Position numbers and translations under genes: made by a program. From a virus, in IMG/VR virus record IMGVR_UViG_3300032291_001093, positions 1 to 55,815 of that record: a stretch of 55,815 bases of DNA, one strand, 5' to 3'. How positions within the stretch are numbered: the stretch's first letter is position 1; each line of letters starts with the position of its first letter. Below the pieces are notes generated by a model. It made no database searches, was not told where the DNA came from, and worked only from the letters and a program-made list of their open reading frames with translations. Shown piece by piece: positions 46,773 through 53,685 of this stretch.

Positions 46773-46789
46773 TTTAACAGTTGGTTAAA
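46773..46789. promoter_or_regulatory. Operator palindrome TTTAAC-N5-GTTAAA in early divergent region
   Basis: TTTAAC-AGTTG-GTTAAA with perfect 6-bp arms. It covers the -35 box of the plus-strand early promoter and lies beside the Cro-like gene. Confidence 0.75.
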
Positions 46790-46801
46790 TTGTGGTGTAA
46801 T
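46774..46801 (+). promoter_or_regulatory. Early promoter (TTAACA-N16-TGTAAT)
   Basis: The -35 TTAACA and the -10 TGTAAT each match the sigma-70 consensus at 5 of 6 positions with 16-base spacing. The -35 lies inside the operator, so bound repressor would block it. It drives the genes from 46840 to 49853. Confidence 0.65.
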
Positions 46802-46839
46802 GCATGTACGCCGATACGGCGGTTATTAGGAGTGACGTG

Positions 46840-47073
46840 ATGGATAAAGACGTGCGTAAGGTAGTTCCTTACACAACCCCCAAGGGCATCCAAATTGGAT
46901 CCCGCTACACCCCCCCGCAGCACCGCATAACGCCTGAAGAGGAAGCTGTTCAGTTGGCTATGTTGGGCATCAAAAAACCCATGAATCCACTTGCGCAAGT
47001 TGTCTTGCAGATGGTTGCCATTTGTTTTGGTGCCTTCTTGCTTATCCAGTTTGTTAAGTGGTTGGGGGTTTAA
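46840..47073 (+). CDS. Tail-anchored small membrane protein (77 aa)
   Basis: MDKDVRKVVPYTTPKGIQIG. ATG 46840 follows AGGAG at 8 bases. A Pro-rich N-terminal half is followed by a C-terminal TM helix (VVLQMVAICFGAFLLIQFV) ending KWLGV. First gene of the early operon. Function unknown. Confidence 0.65.
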   Translation: MDKDVRKVVPYTTPKGIQIGSRYTPPQHRITPEEEAVQLAMLGIKKPMNPLAQVVLQMVAICFGAFLLIQFVKWLGV

Positions 47074-47238
47074 ATGAATCAAGAATACTACGAATGGCTA
47101 GAAGACCCTGTAGCCCAGCATGAGTACCGCAAGTTTTTACTTGAAGATGAAATGAAAAGGAGCCAACTACCCGACCCGTTTACCACCGATCCACAGGATT
47201 TCTTACAAACTTTACACAGGACTACATATGATCATTGA
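47074..47238 (+). CDS. Small acidic protein (54 aa)
   Basis: MNQEYYEWLEDPVAQHEYRK, ending LHRTTYDH. It starts directly after the previous TAA and overlaps the next gene by 11 bases. Function unknown; the coupled position supports it as real. Confidence 0.6.
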   Translation: MNQEYYEWLEDPVAQHEYRKFLLEDEMKRSQLPDPFTTDPQDFLQTLHRTTYDH

Positions 47239-47866
47239 AAACAAACCTAAATCTTCTTTTAAGCCCGTTCCTGCGGGTCTTCACTTAGCACGCTGCTACC
47301 GCATCATTGACTTGGGTACGCAAAAAAGCGAATTTGAGGGAAACGTCAAGTTTCTCCGTAAGCTCAAAGTTTGTTGGGAAATCTTTGGCGAGGACGACAA
47401 CGGTGACCCCCTTTGCACCGCCTCTGGTGAGCCTTTAATCATTACCAAGGACTACACCCTATCTTGGGCCGATAAAGCCACCCTACGCATTGATTTGCAG
47501 TCTTGGAGGGGCAAGCCCTTTACCGTGGAAGAACAGCGTCGATTTGACCTTAAAACCGTGCTGGACAAGTGGTGCATGTTGAATGTTGCCCATAAAGCCA
47601 AAAAGACAGGTGATGGCGTATATGCCAACATTGTGGCCATTACCCCTGTTCCTAATGCGGTTAAGTCTGCGGGACTTCCTGATGGCCATAACGCAGCCCA
47701 AATGTTCCAAATCAGCGATCCTGACATGGCGATGTTTGACACATTCTCAGACTTCTTAAAGAAACAAATCAGCGAGTCTCCAGAGTGGAAGGCCCAAAAC
47801 AAGAAGTCGGGTAGCGGGTTTGATGATATGCCCAATGATCTTGATGAAGAGGACTTGCCTTTTTAA
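47228..47866 (+). CDS. ssDNA-binding-type replication protein with SSB-like acidic tip
   Basis: 212 aa. FKPVPAGLHLARCYRIIDLG, then GNVKFLRKLKVCWEIFGEDD, is a beta-barrel pattern of phage replication or ssDNA-binding proteins (NGO0469-like family as I recall it). The C-terminus is acidic and ends DLDEEDLPF, the aromatic-ended tip by which SSBs recruit partner proteins. It probably coats single strands during replication and recombination with the nuclease two genes downstream. Confidence 0.75.
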   Translation: MIIENKPKSSFKPVPAGLHLARCYRIIDLGTQKSEFEGNVKFLRKLKVCWEIFGEDDNGDPLCTASGEPLIITKDYTLSWADKATLRIDLQSWRGKPFTVEEQRRFDLKTVLDKWCMLNVAHKAKKTGDGVYANIVAITPVPNAVKSAGLPDGHNAAQMFQISDPDMAMFDTFSDFLKKQISESPEWKAQNKKSGSGFDDMPNDLDEEDLPF

Positions 47867-47871
47867 AATGG

Positions 47872-47877
47872 TATAAT
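47872..47877 (+). promoter_or_regulatory. -10 element upstream of HNH gene
   Basis: TATAAT preceded by TGG (near extended -10) lies 28 bases before ATG 47905; no good -35 at 16-18 bases. It may give the HNH gene its own transcription. Confidence 0.4.
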
Positions 47878-47904
47878 GGATACATACCTTTTTAAGGAGA
47901 AAGC

Positions 47905-48378
47905 ATGAAGGTGTGTAAAAGTTGTAGCATTGAAAAGCCTCTTTTAGATTTTTATAAAAATCACTCTATGTCAGATGGACATCTCAACCAATGTATTTCT
48001 TGTGTTAAAAGCCGCATAAAAAAACATAGAGAGGTTAATTTAGAAAAAATTAGAGAGTACGACAGAAAACGAGGAAAACAACCCCATCGCATTGAAGCTG
48101 TTATTCGGTATCAAAAAACTGAAGCCGGAAAAACAGTAAGAAGAAAATCACAAATTGCGTATCGTGAAAGATACCCAATGAAATATGCTGCTCATCTTAT
48201 TTTTAAGAAAGCAAAATGTGATGGATTGATTTCTAAAGTAAGCAATTGCTCAATTTGTAATTCAGACAAAAAAGTTGAAGGTCATCATGATGATTACACA
48301 AAACCATTGGATGTACGTTGGTTATGCAGAAAATGTCACGACGAATGGCATAGAAGCAATATTCCAATTTACAAGTAA
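47905..48378 (+). CDS. Free-standing HNH homing endonuclease with zinc motifs
   Basis: 157 aa. MKVCKSCSIEKPLLDFYKNH opens a CxxC...CxxC finger (C4, C7, C31, C34). A basic coiled region follows, then CSICNSDKKVEGHHDDYTKP and WLCRKCHDEWH, the HNH active site with a second zinc pair. Its A/T-richer composition and own -10 differ from neighbours, as expected for a mobile HNH gene inserted between the SSB-like and nuclease genes. AAGGAG precedes the ATG. Target site unknown. Confidence 0.85.
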   Translation: MKVCKSCSIEKPLLDFYKNHSMSDGHLNQCISCVKSRIKKHREVNLEKIREYDRKRGKQPHRIEAVIRYQKTEAGKTVRRKSQIAYRERYPMKYAAHLIFKKAKCDGLISKVSNCSICNSDKKVEGHHDDYTKPLDVRWLCRKCHDEWHRSNIPIYK

Positions 48379-48413
48379 ATGTTTATTTTTTGAAGGAAAA
48401 CTTAGGAGGCGGC

Positions 48414-49175
48414 ATGATCATCACTAGAGCAGAGGATTCTGGACACTGGTATCAGATAGATGGCACCCCAGCTTATTACGTTACCGCAAAGAGTGGCGAG
48501 CAACGCTCTACAACGCTGCGTGACGCTCGCAAGCTCAACTTGCTACCCTCGGTCACCACCATCATCAAATGTGCAGCCAGCCCCGGTTTAGAGGCTTGGA
48601 AGCTCAATCAGATGTTGTTGGCGGCTTTGACCTTGCCCAAGATTGATGGCGAGCCTGAAGAAAGCTTTGTTCAGAGGATTGTCAAAGATTCTAAAGAACA
48701 CGCCAAACAAGCTGCGGAGCGTGGTAGCGAGATCCATGCGGCTATTGAGACCTTCTACGAGGGCATCATGCTAGCCAACATGGCTGAATACCAAGTGGGC
48801 GTAGCACAAACGATAGAAGAGACTTTTGGCCGCTTAGACTTTAAGCCAGAGAAGTCTTTTGCCAGCAAGTACGGCTTTGGGGGTAAGGTAGATCTGCACG
48901 CAGAAAACGTGGTGATTGACCTTAAAACCAAAGAGTTTACAGACCCTAAAGACGTTAAGGGTTATCCAGAGAACATGATGCAGCTAGCGGCATATCGTGT
49001 TGGGCTGGGAATGCCTGATGCACGCTGCGCCAACGTGTTTGCATCGGTAACAGAGCCTGGCCTTTGCGTTTTACATGAGTGGTCTCAAGAAGAACTCAGT
49101 CAGGGCTGGCAGATGTTCAAAGGCTTGCTGGATTATTGGTACGCTAAAAATCAACTTGGAAAGGAAATATTATGA
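48414..49175 (+). CDS. PD-(D/E)XK exonuclease (RecB/Cas4-like)
   Basis: 253 aa. ATG 48414 follows AGGAGG. AAERGSEIHAAIETF is the conserved N-terminal helix; GFGGKVDLHAENVVIDLKTK gives the active-site Asp160 and the D-x-K triad (Asp169, Lys171); MMQLAAYRVG supplies the Q-x3-Y motif. This arrangement is typical of phage recombination exonucleases that work with an annealing or SSB protein. No recombinase gene of the Bet/Erf type is recognised nearby. Confidence 0.85.
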   Translation: MIITRAEDSGHWYQIDGTPAYYVTAKSGEQRSTTLRDARKLNLLPSVTTIIKCAASPGLEAWKLNQMLLAALTLPKIDGEPEESFVQRIVKDSKEHAKQAAERGSEIHAAIETFYEGIMLANMAEYQVGVAQTIEETFGRLDFKPEKSFASKYGFGGKVDLHAENVVIDLKTKEFTDPKDVKGYPENMMQLAAYRVGLGMPDARCANVFASVTEPGLCVLHEWSQEELSQGWQMFKGLLDYWYAKNQLGKEIL

Positions 49176-49441
49176 AATTTAAACTTGAAGTGTCTGCGGA
49201 AGACTTTAAAAAAATCATCTTTGCTCTGCAAGAGCTTCCATATAAAGAGTGCAGCGATCTGATGGAAGACATTGTTGCCCAAGGATTGGCTCAAAAAGAA
49301 GAGTACGAAATCTTTCAAAAGGACGTAGACCTCTTTATAGAGAACTGGGGAAAGCAAGTTGAGGAAGAGCTGGAGTTTGACTTCATTGAAGAAATCAAGA
49401 AGCCATCCAAATCCTCTAAAAACAAAAGGAGCAGCCGATGA
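49172..49441 (+). CDS. Acidic hypothetical protein (89 aa)
   Basis: MKFKLEVSAEDFKKIIFALQ, acidic middle and a basic C-terminal tail (KKPSKSSKNKRSSR). ATGA-type overlap with the exonuclease. Possibly an exonuclease partner; no family recognised. Confidence 0.6.
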   Translation: MKFKLEVSAEDFKKIIFALQELPYKECSDLMEDIVAQGLAQKEEYEIFQKDVDLFIENWGKQVEEELEFDFIEEIKKPSKSSKNKRSSR

Positions 49442-49674
49442 AAAACCCTTGGTTGACAGAAGATGACATCAAACAGATCTTTTTCCAAACTAACAATCAG
49501 AACCCCAAAGGCTTCTATGCAGGAGATTTGGACATCATGGAGTTTGCCGATAAGGTCATCTTGGTGGCTTCACACCGTATCGCACAGACTGAACGAGCTA
49601 TGTGTGTTCGCTTTGTTAACACCCTAAACACAAACGTGGGCAGGGCGTTAGAAGAGTACAGGGAGAATCTGTGA
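49438..49674 (+). CDS. Hypothetical protein (78 aa)
   Basis: MKNPWLTEDDIKQIFFQTNN, then FADKVILVASHRIAQTERAM. Overlaps neighbours by 4 bases at each end. Helical second half. Similar small early proteins occur in other phages; function unknown. Confidence 0.6.
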   Translation: MKNPWLTEDDIKQIFFQTNNQNPKGFYAGDLDIMEFADKVILVASHRIAQTERAMCVRFVNTLNTNVGRALEEYRENL

Positions 49675-49853
49675 AGATTTCATGGCACGATGACAACATG
49701 TTTGACTACTCGTCAATCCTTATAAAAATTGAGCGCTTAGAACATGACATACATCAAGCATTGCTGATTAAACGTCATGCTGAAGCATCAAGATTGGTTG
49801 AGGATCTGATCAAGCAGTCCATTGTCTTAAAGCAGTGGATTGATTACCAGTAA
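49671..49853 (+). CDS. Small helical protein (60 aa, GTG start)
   Basis: Begins VKISWHDDNMFDYSSILIKI (GTG start in a GTGA overlap). Helical, with Glu/His/Leu pattern, ending KQWIDYQ. Last gene of the early operon. Function unknown. Confidence 0.55.
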   Translation: MKISWHDDNMFDYSSILIKIERLEHDIHQALLIKRHAEASRLVEDLIKQSIVLKQWIDYQ

Positions 49854-49878
49854 AAAAAAGCCCCCAGAGATGGGGGCT
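49852..49878 (-). terminator. Terminator of the late operon
   Basis: On the minus strand AGCCCCC-ATCTCT-GGGGGCT is followed by eight T. The stem has 7 bp. It lies 72 bases after the last late gene (stop 49951) and also stands at the end of the convergent early operon; on the plus strand it is followed by TAATT only. Confidence 0.9.
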
Positions 49879-49950
49879 AATTCCTTGAAGTGGCAACTGC
49901 AAGGTTGTGGGGTAATTGTAACCTATTACTGATCCAAAATGTTTTTTTAA

Positions 49951-51114
49951 TTAGGGACGTGCGTATTGAAAAGCGGGTTTTTGCGCTGCTTGCATCTCTT
50001 CTGGAGTTACTGGTTGTTGAGGTTGATCTTTCTTTCTCATGTTCTCTAAAACAGATAATGCAACAGGTGAGGCGGTAGAAAGCAATCCCCCAAGTAATTG
50101 AGTTGGAATGGTTGGAATCATTTGCAATCCACCACCCAAAGCTCCAGCACCAGCAATACTAGCGCCAAGCTTATCGCCAGCTTTGTACCTATCCATGGCT
50201 TCCATGCCACCAGCGGCAGCAGAAGCGCCTCCAAGCGCTCCAGAGAGCATAGGGTTCCTAGCCATAAATCCAGCAACTCCCCGCAATCCTGATGCGATTT
50301 GTTGCCCCTGAGTGGGTGGGACTATAGGTGGCTTGGCAACTTTAAACTCAGGCTTGTAAACAGTTCCAGTAGCAGGATTGCGAATGTTTGCGCCTTTGCG
50401 AGTGCCCTGTTCAGCTTCATGGGCTTGAGCAAAAGTTTTTGCGCCACGATCTTCATATCCCATAGCACCAGCCCACTTCTGTACGGCGCTTTTGGGGGCT
50501 GCTTCTACGGGAGCTGGGCCGCCGCCTAAAATAGCTCGTTTTGCAGAGATTCCTGCGCCAGTTGCCGCTCCAACACCGGCACCAGCAAGCATAGCTTTTT
50601 CTTTTCTAAAGTCTGCTTCTGATGCTGGCGTAATGGTTGGTTGTGTTTCGCTTAGGGGGGCCTCTTCAGGTACTTGTGATGGGGTTGGCTCAAATCCACC
50701 TAGTGCTTGTATGTTGTTTACATAGCCAAGGGTTGACTCAGGTGGAGATTGCGCTTTACCCGAAAAGAAAGGATGATCTGGCCCTGCGTTATAAGCCACA
50801 GCAGCAAGGATAGGATCATTGTTGTATCTATCCATGTTCTGTTTTAGGTACTTGAGACCCGCCTCAAGATTTTTGTCAGCATCCCTCAAATCTTCTTCTT
50901 TGTAGCCTAGCAATTTTCCCGTAGCTGGCATAACTTGCATGATGCCAATTTCTCCAGAGCCACCAGTTTTGTTTTGCCTTAAACCGCTTTCTACATAAGC
51001 TAAAGATAAGGCTAGGCGAGGATCAACCCCAAGCTCTTGAGCTTTGGTAATGACTTTATCAGCGTTTTGTAATTGCTCTTTATCGAGCTTATCTAAAAAA
51101 GAAAGATTTGCCAT
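49951..51114 (-). CDS. Ejection-type internal protein with N-terminal SLT transglycosylase
   Basis: 387 aa. The N-terminal 110 aa carry an SLT domain: VDPRLALSLAYVESGLRQ with catalytic Glu42, GIMQVMPAT (57-65), and LAAVAYNAGP. It cleaves peptidoglycan as the phage injects DNA. The rest is Ala/Gly/Pro-rich, with hydrophobic stretches (GAGVGAATGAGISAKRAIL; GALGGASAAAGG) that could enter membrane. The nearest analogy is the P22 gp4 or T7 gp16 type of lytic virion activity, carried here on an ejection protein. Last gene of the late operon. Confidence 0.82.
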   Translation of the reverse strand: MANLSFLDKLDKEQLQNADKVITKAQELGVDPRLALSLAYVESGLRQNKTGGSGEIGIMQVMPATGKLLGYKEEDLRDADKNLEAGLKYLKQNMDRYNNDPILAAVAYNAGPDHPFFSGKAQSPPESTLGYVNNIQALGGFEPTPSQVPEEAPLSETQPTITPASEADFRKEKAMLAGAGVGAATGAGISAKRAILGGGPAPVEAAPKSAVQKWAGAMGYEDRGAKTFAQAHEAEQGTRKGANIRNPATGTVYKPEFKVAKPPIVPPTQGQQIASGLRGVAGFMARNPMLSGALGGASAAAGGMEAMDRYKAGDKLGASIAGAGALGGGLQMIPTIPTQLLGGLLSTASPVALSVLENMRKKDQPQQPVTPEEMQAAQKPAFQYARP

Positions 51115-51123
51115 GATTGCACC

Positions 51124-52623
51124 TTATTTGATACCAAGACGTTCTCTCAAAAAGCCTGATGTTATTGGGCCAGTGCTGGGCGCTGCGCCTTTGGGTATGC
51201 CTGTTGGGTAAGCAATATTCATTTGCTTTTCTCTGTAGCTATCAAACATTCTTTGAAATTCTTTAGTGTCTTCAAACTCATCGTAAGTCAACTTTGATTT
51301 ACGCAATGCACTAGAAAGACTTGATTCAAAGTTTGATTTCTCTTTCAAGAATTTCAGCTTTTGATTAAATGTTCGTAAAGTATCATCCAAATTAGGCCCC
51401 ATGGCATTGACCATCTGTTGCTCAAAGTTAGAGACAGATGTACCAGAACCTAAACCTTTGCGTTGTTCAAATTGGGTTATTGCAAGCAATTGACCAACCT
51501 CAGAAGCCCTATCAATAATTCTTTGATCAACACCAGATTCTGTCAAGATTTGTTTAATTGCAGGGACTCCAACGCTAAAGTTCCCAACTCGCAAGCTTTC
51601 ATTAAGCAAATTACCAATTCCAGACAATACATCACCGCGCTTTAAGACACCCATAACCTGATCCATGCCAGGCTCTTTAAGTAACTTTTCCGTTCTGTCA
51701 TAAATTGGCAATAAAGCTTTGGCTGATTTTCCAGAGGCCATAACTTCATCAGTACGATTTTGTTCGGACTTTGCGCCTTCTCTTGCAAGAGTTTTATTTC
51801 TTTCTTCTTGTATGTCTTGTTGTCTTTTTAACTCCGCTGGAGTTTGTGCGATTTTTGTTCCCTTAACTAGCTCTGCTGTTGCTTGTAACGCTTCTTGAGT
51901 TGGTTCAGGAAGAGATGTAGTGTTTCTCTTAACAACATCCCAATAGGTTTTTGCATCACCTTTGGTTCGCGCTTGGTCAAACTCTATGGCATCGGCTTCC
52001 GACATTGGAACAGTCATGGCTTGGCGACCAGCTTTTGGATCGCCCGGAACAAATCTTTCCACAGTAGTTTTTCCACCAAAAGGTGTATATTCTTTAGCTA
52101 GTTTATTAGCAAATCCACCGGGTTGCACAGATACAGAATCCAACATCAACTTGTATTCAGTTTCCAAAGCCTCACCAAGCTCTTTATTTCTATATTTAAT
52201 AGCGGCAATTTTTGCTGGACTCATGGGTTGACCACGAACATTTAAGGTCGGACCAGATTCTTGGTTATCTTGAACCCTGCTATCAAGCATTTCCAAGCCT
52301 TTTTGCTTCATTGCTTGCTCCCTTTGAGCTTGAGCAAGTTGCAGACGCATTTGGGCAAGATCCATTTGCTCTTTTTCTTGTTGAGCTTGCACTCCGCGAA
52401 CAGCTTTAGCAGCTTGTCCCAAGCCCTCACCAAAAGATCCCGTAGGAGTTGGTGACAACAATCCCTCAGCAATAGCTAGAAGAGTGTTGCCAGATCCTCG
52501 GTTCTGACGAGCTTCTAGTGTAGACATCAGTTGCTGCATAGCGGTGCTATAAGCCTCATCCGCAGAGGGTGACTCTGTTGCGCCTACTGGTTTAAGAGCG
52601 GCTTGTAGTGGAGATGTTGCCAT
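51124..52623 (-). CDS. Ejection-type internal virion protein (499 aa)
   Basis: Helix- and Gln-rich. MATSPLQAALKPVGATESPS, then GSGNTLLAIAEGLLSPTPTG and a coiled coil (QEKEQMDLAQMRLQLAQAQ). The C-terminal half has further long helices and ends ITSGFLRERLGIK. This pattern and place (just before an SLT protein) are typical of podoviral inner-core or ejection proteins such as P22 gp20/gp16. Spacing to neighbours is 9-21 bases. Confidence 0.7.
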   Translation of the reverse strand: MATSPLQAALKPVGATESPSADEAYSTAMQQLMSTLEARQNRGSGNTLLAIAEGLLSPTPTGSFGEGLGQAAKAVRGVQAQQEKEQMDLAQMRLQLAQAQREQAMKQKGLEMLDSRVQDNQESGPTLNVRGQPMSPAKIAAIKYRNKELGEALETEYKLMLDSVSVQPGGFANKLAKEYTPFGGKTTVERFVPGDPKAGRQAMTVPMSEADAIEFDQARTKGDAKTYWDVVKRNTTSLPEPTQEALQATAELVKGTKIAQTPAELKRQQDIQEERNKTLAREGAKSEQNRTDEVMASGKSAKALLPIYDRTEKLLKEPGMDQVMGVLKRGDVLSGIGNLLNESLRVGNFSVGVPAIKQILTESGVDQRIIDRASEVGQLLAITQFEQRKGLGSGTSVSNFEQQMVNAMGPNLDDTLRTFNQKLKFLKEKSNFESSLSSALRKSKLTYDEFEDTKEFQRMFDSYREKQMNIAYPTGIPKGAAPSTGPITSGFLRERLGIK

Positions 52624-52644
52624 GATGTTTATTTCCCCAAAACT

Positions 52645-53622
52645 TTAAATAATTCCAGCATTTTCTTCAGCACTATTTCCGCTAACGCCAGTTGTATATG
52701 CATCATTTATTGCTGAATTATTTCCAAAATAACCAGATATATCGCTAACTGATGGAAGATTGCTGAAAATGTTCTTGAGCCAAGGATTCTTTGGATCCGT
52801 GCCACTTCCAACTATTGCGCCCAATCCAGCAATCTGAGACAGCGGAGAAGCCCCATAAACGCCTGACATAGGCCCTTTATAGGTCTCTGTAGTAGACATG
52901 GGATAGGTGTAACCCTTAAGCAGATTGGACACGTTAGTAGCTTGTGTCAAGGGAGCATTGATCTTGGCTTGCTCAAAAGCTTGCTGCTCTGCGCCAGCCT
53001 TAGTCATGGCTCCAGCACCAGCTAATCCCAACGTCTGCGCTTGTGCGCCTAGGTTGCCTTGTAGTTGTGCTGCTTGGGTTTGCATTTGCCCTTCATTAAT
53101 AGCGGCTTGCAGGGCTTGGGCATATCCTTGTTGTAAGGCTCCGGTTTGAGCGCCCAACAGATTAGCTTGCATGTCAGCAGCAGACTGTCCTAGAGCGTTT
53201 GCGTAGCGTTGGCTACCCAATCCACCACTACCCACAAAACCAGCCTTCAATTGAGGCATCAGGTTACGCTGGATGTTCTGCTGTTGCAGACGCTCCATCT
53301 CATTCACCACGCCTGTAGTGTAAGGATTCATTAAGGATTGAATCCTCTGAGGGGTCAACCCTTGAGCAACGCCCGAAGCAGTCTGTTGGGCTGCCGCAAG
53401 GCCTGGCTGATACGCTGTAGCGGCTCCAGGTACGGCGGCATAACCTTGCTGTTGCATGGCCGTCATAGGGGCTACAAGCTCTCCAGCAGGACGGTTCAAA
53501 GCAGCAGTACCTGCACCAGCTAATCCACTCAGGTAGTCCGTGTAATATTGTGGCGCTGTAGATGTAGATGTTTTGGTTGTGTTGACATCTGGCGCAATCG
53601 TACCTTGAAATAAGTTAGCCAT
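52645..53622 (-). CDS. Ejection-type internal virion protein (325 aa)
   Basis: Ala/Gln/Gly-rich, low in charge. MANLFQGTIAPDVNTTKTST, then YYTDYLSGLAGAGTAALNRP and a long Ala/Gln helix (AALQAAINEGQMQTQAAQLQ). The pattern matches proteins encoded in the gp7-like position of P22-type ejection modules. AAGGAA upstream of ATG 53622. Role in forming a conduit for DNA is inferred. Confidence 0.65.
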   Translation of the reverse strand: MANLFQGTIAPDVNTTKTSTSTAPQYYTDYLSGLAGAGTAALNRPAGELVAPMTAMQQQGYAAVPGAATAYQPGLAAAQQTASGVAQGLTPQRIQSLMNPYTTGVVNEMERLQQQNIQRNLMPQLKAGFVGSGGLGSQRYANALGQSAADMQANLLGAQTGALQQGYAQALQAAINEGQMQTQAAQLQGNLGAQAQTLGLAGAGAMTKAGAEQQAFEQAKINAPLTQATNVSNLLKGYTYPMSTTETYKGPMSGVYGASPLSQIAGLGAIVGSGTDPKNPWLKNIFSNLPSVSDISGYFGNNSAINDAYTTGVSGNSAEENAGII

Positions 53623-53685
53623 GATTTTTCCTTGACTTTAAGTAATCTAGTGGTGATTTTAACGCAGTCGCATATTTTTTAGAAT

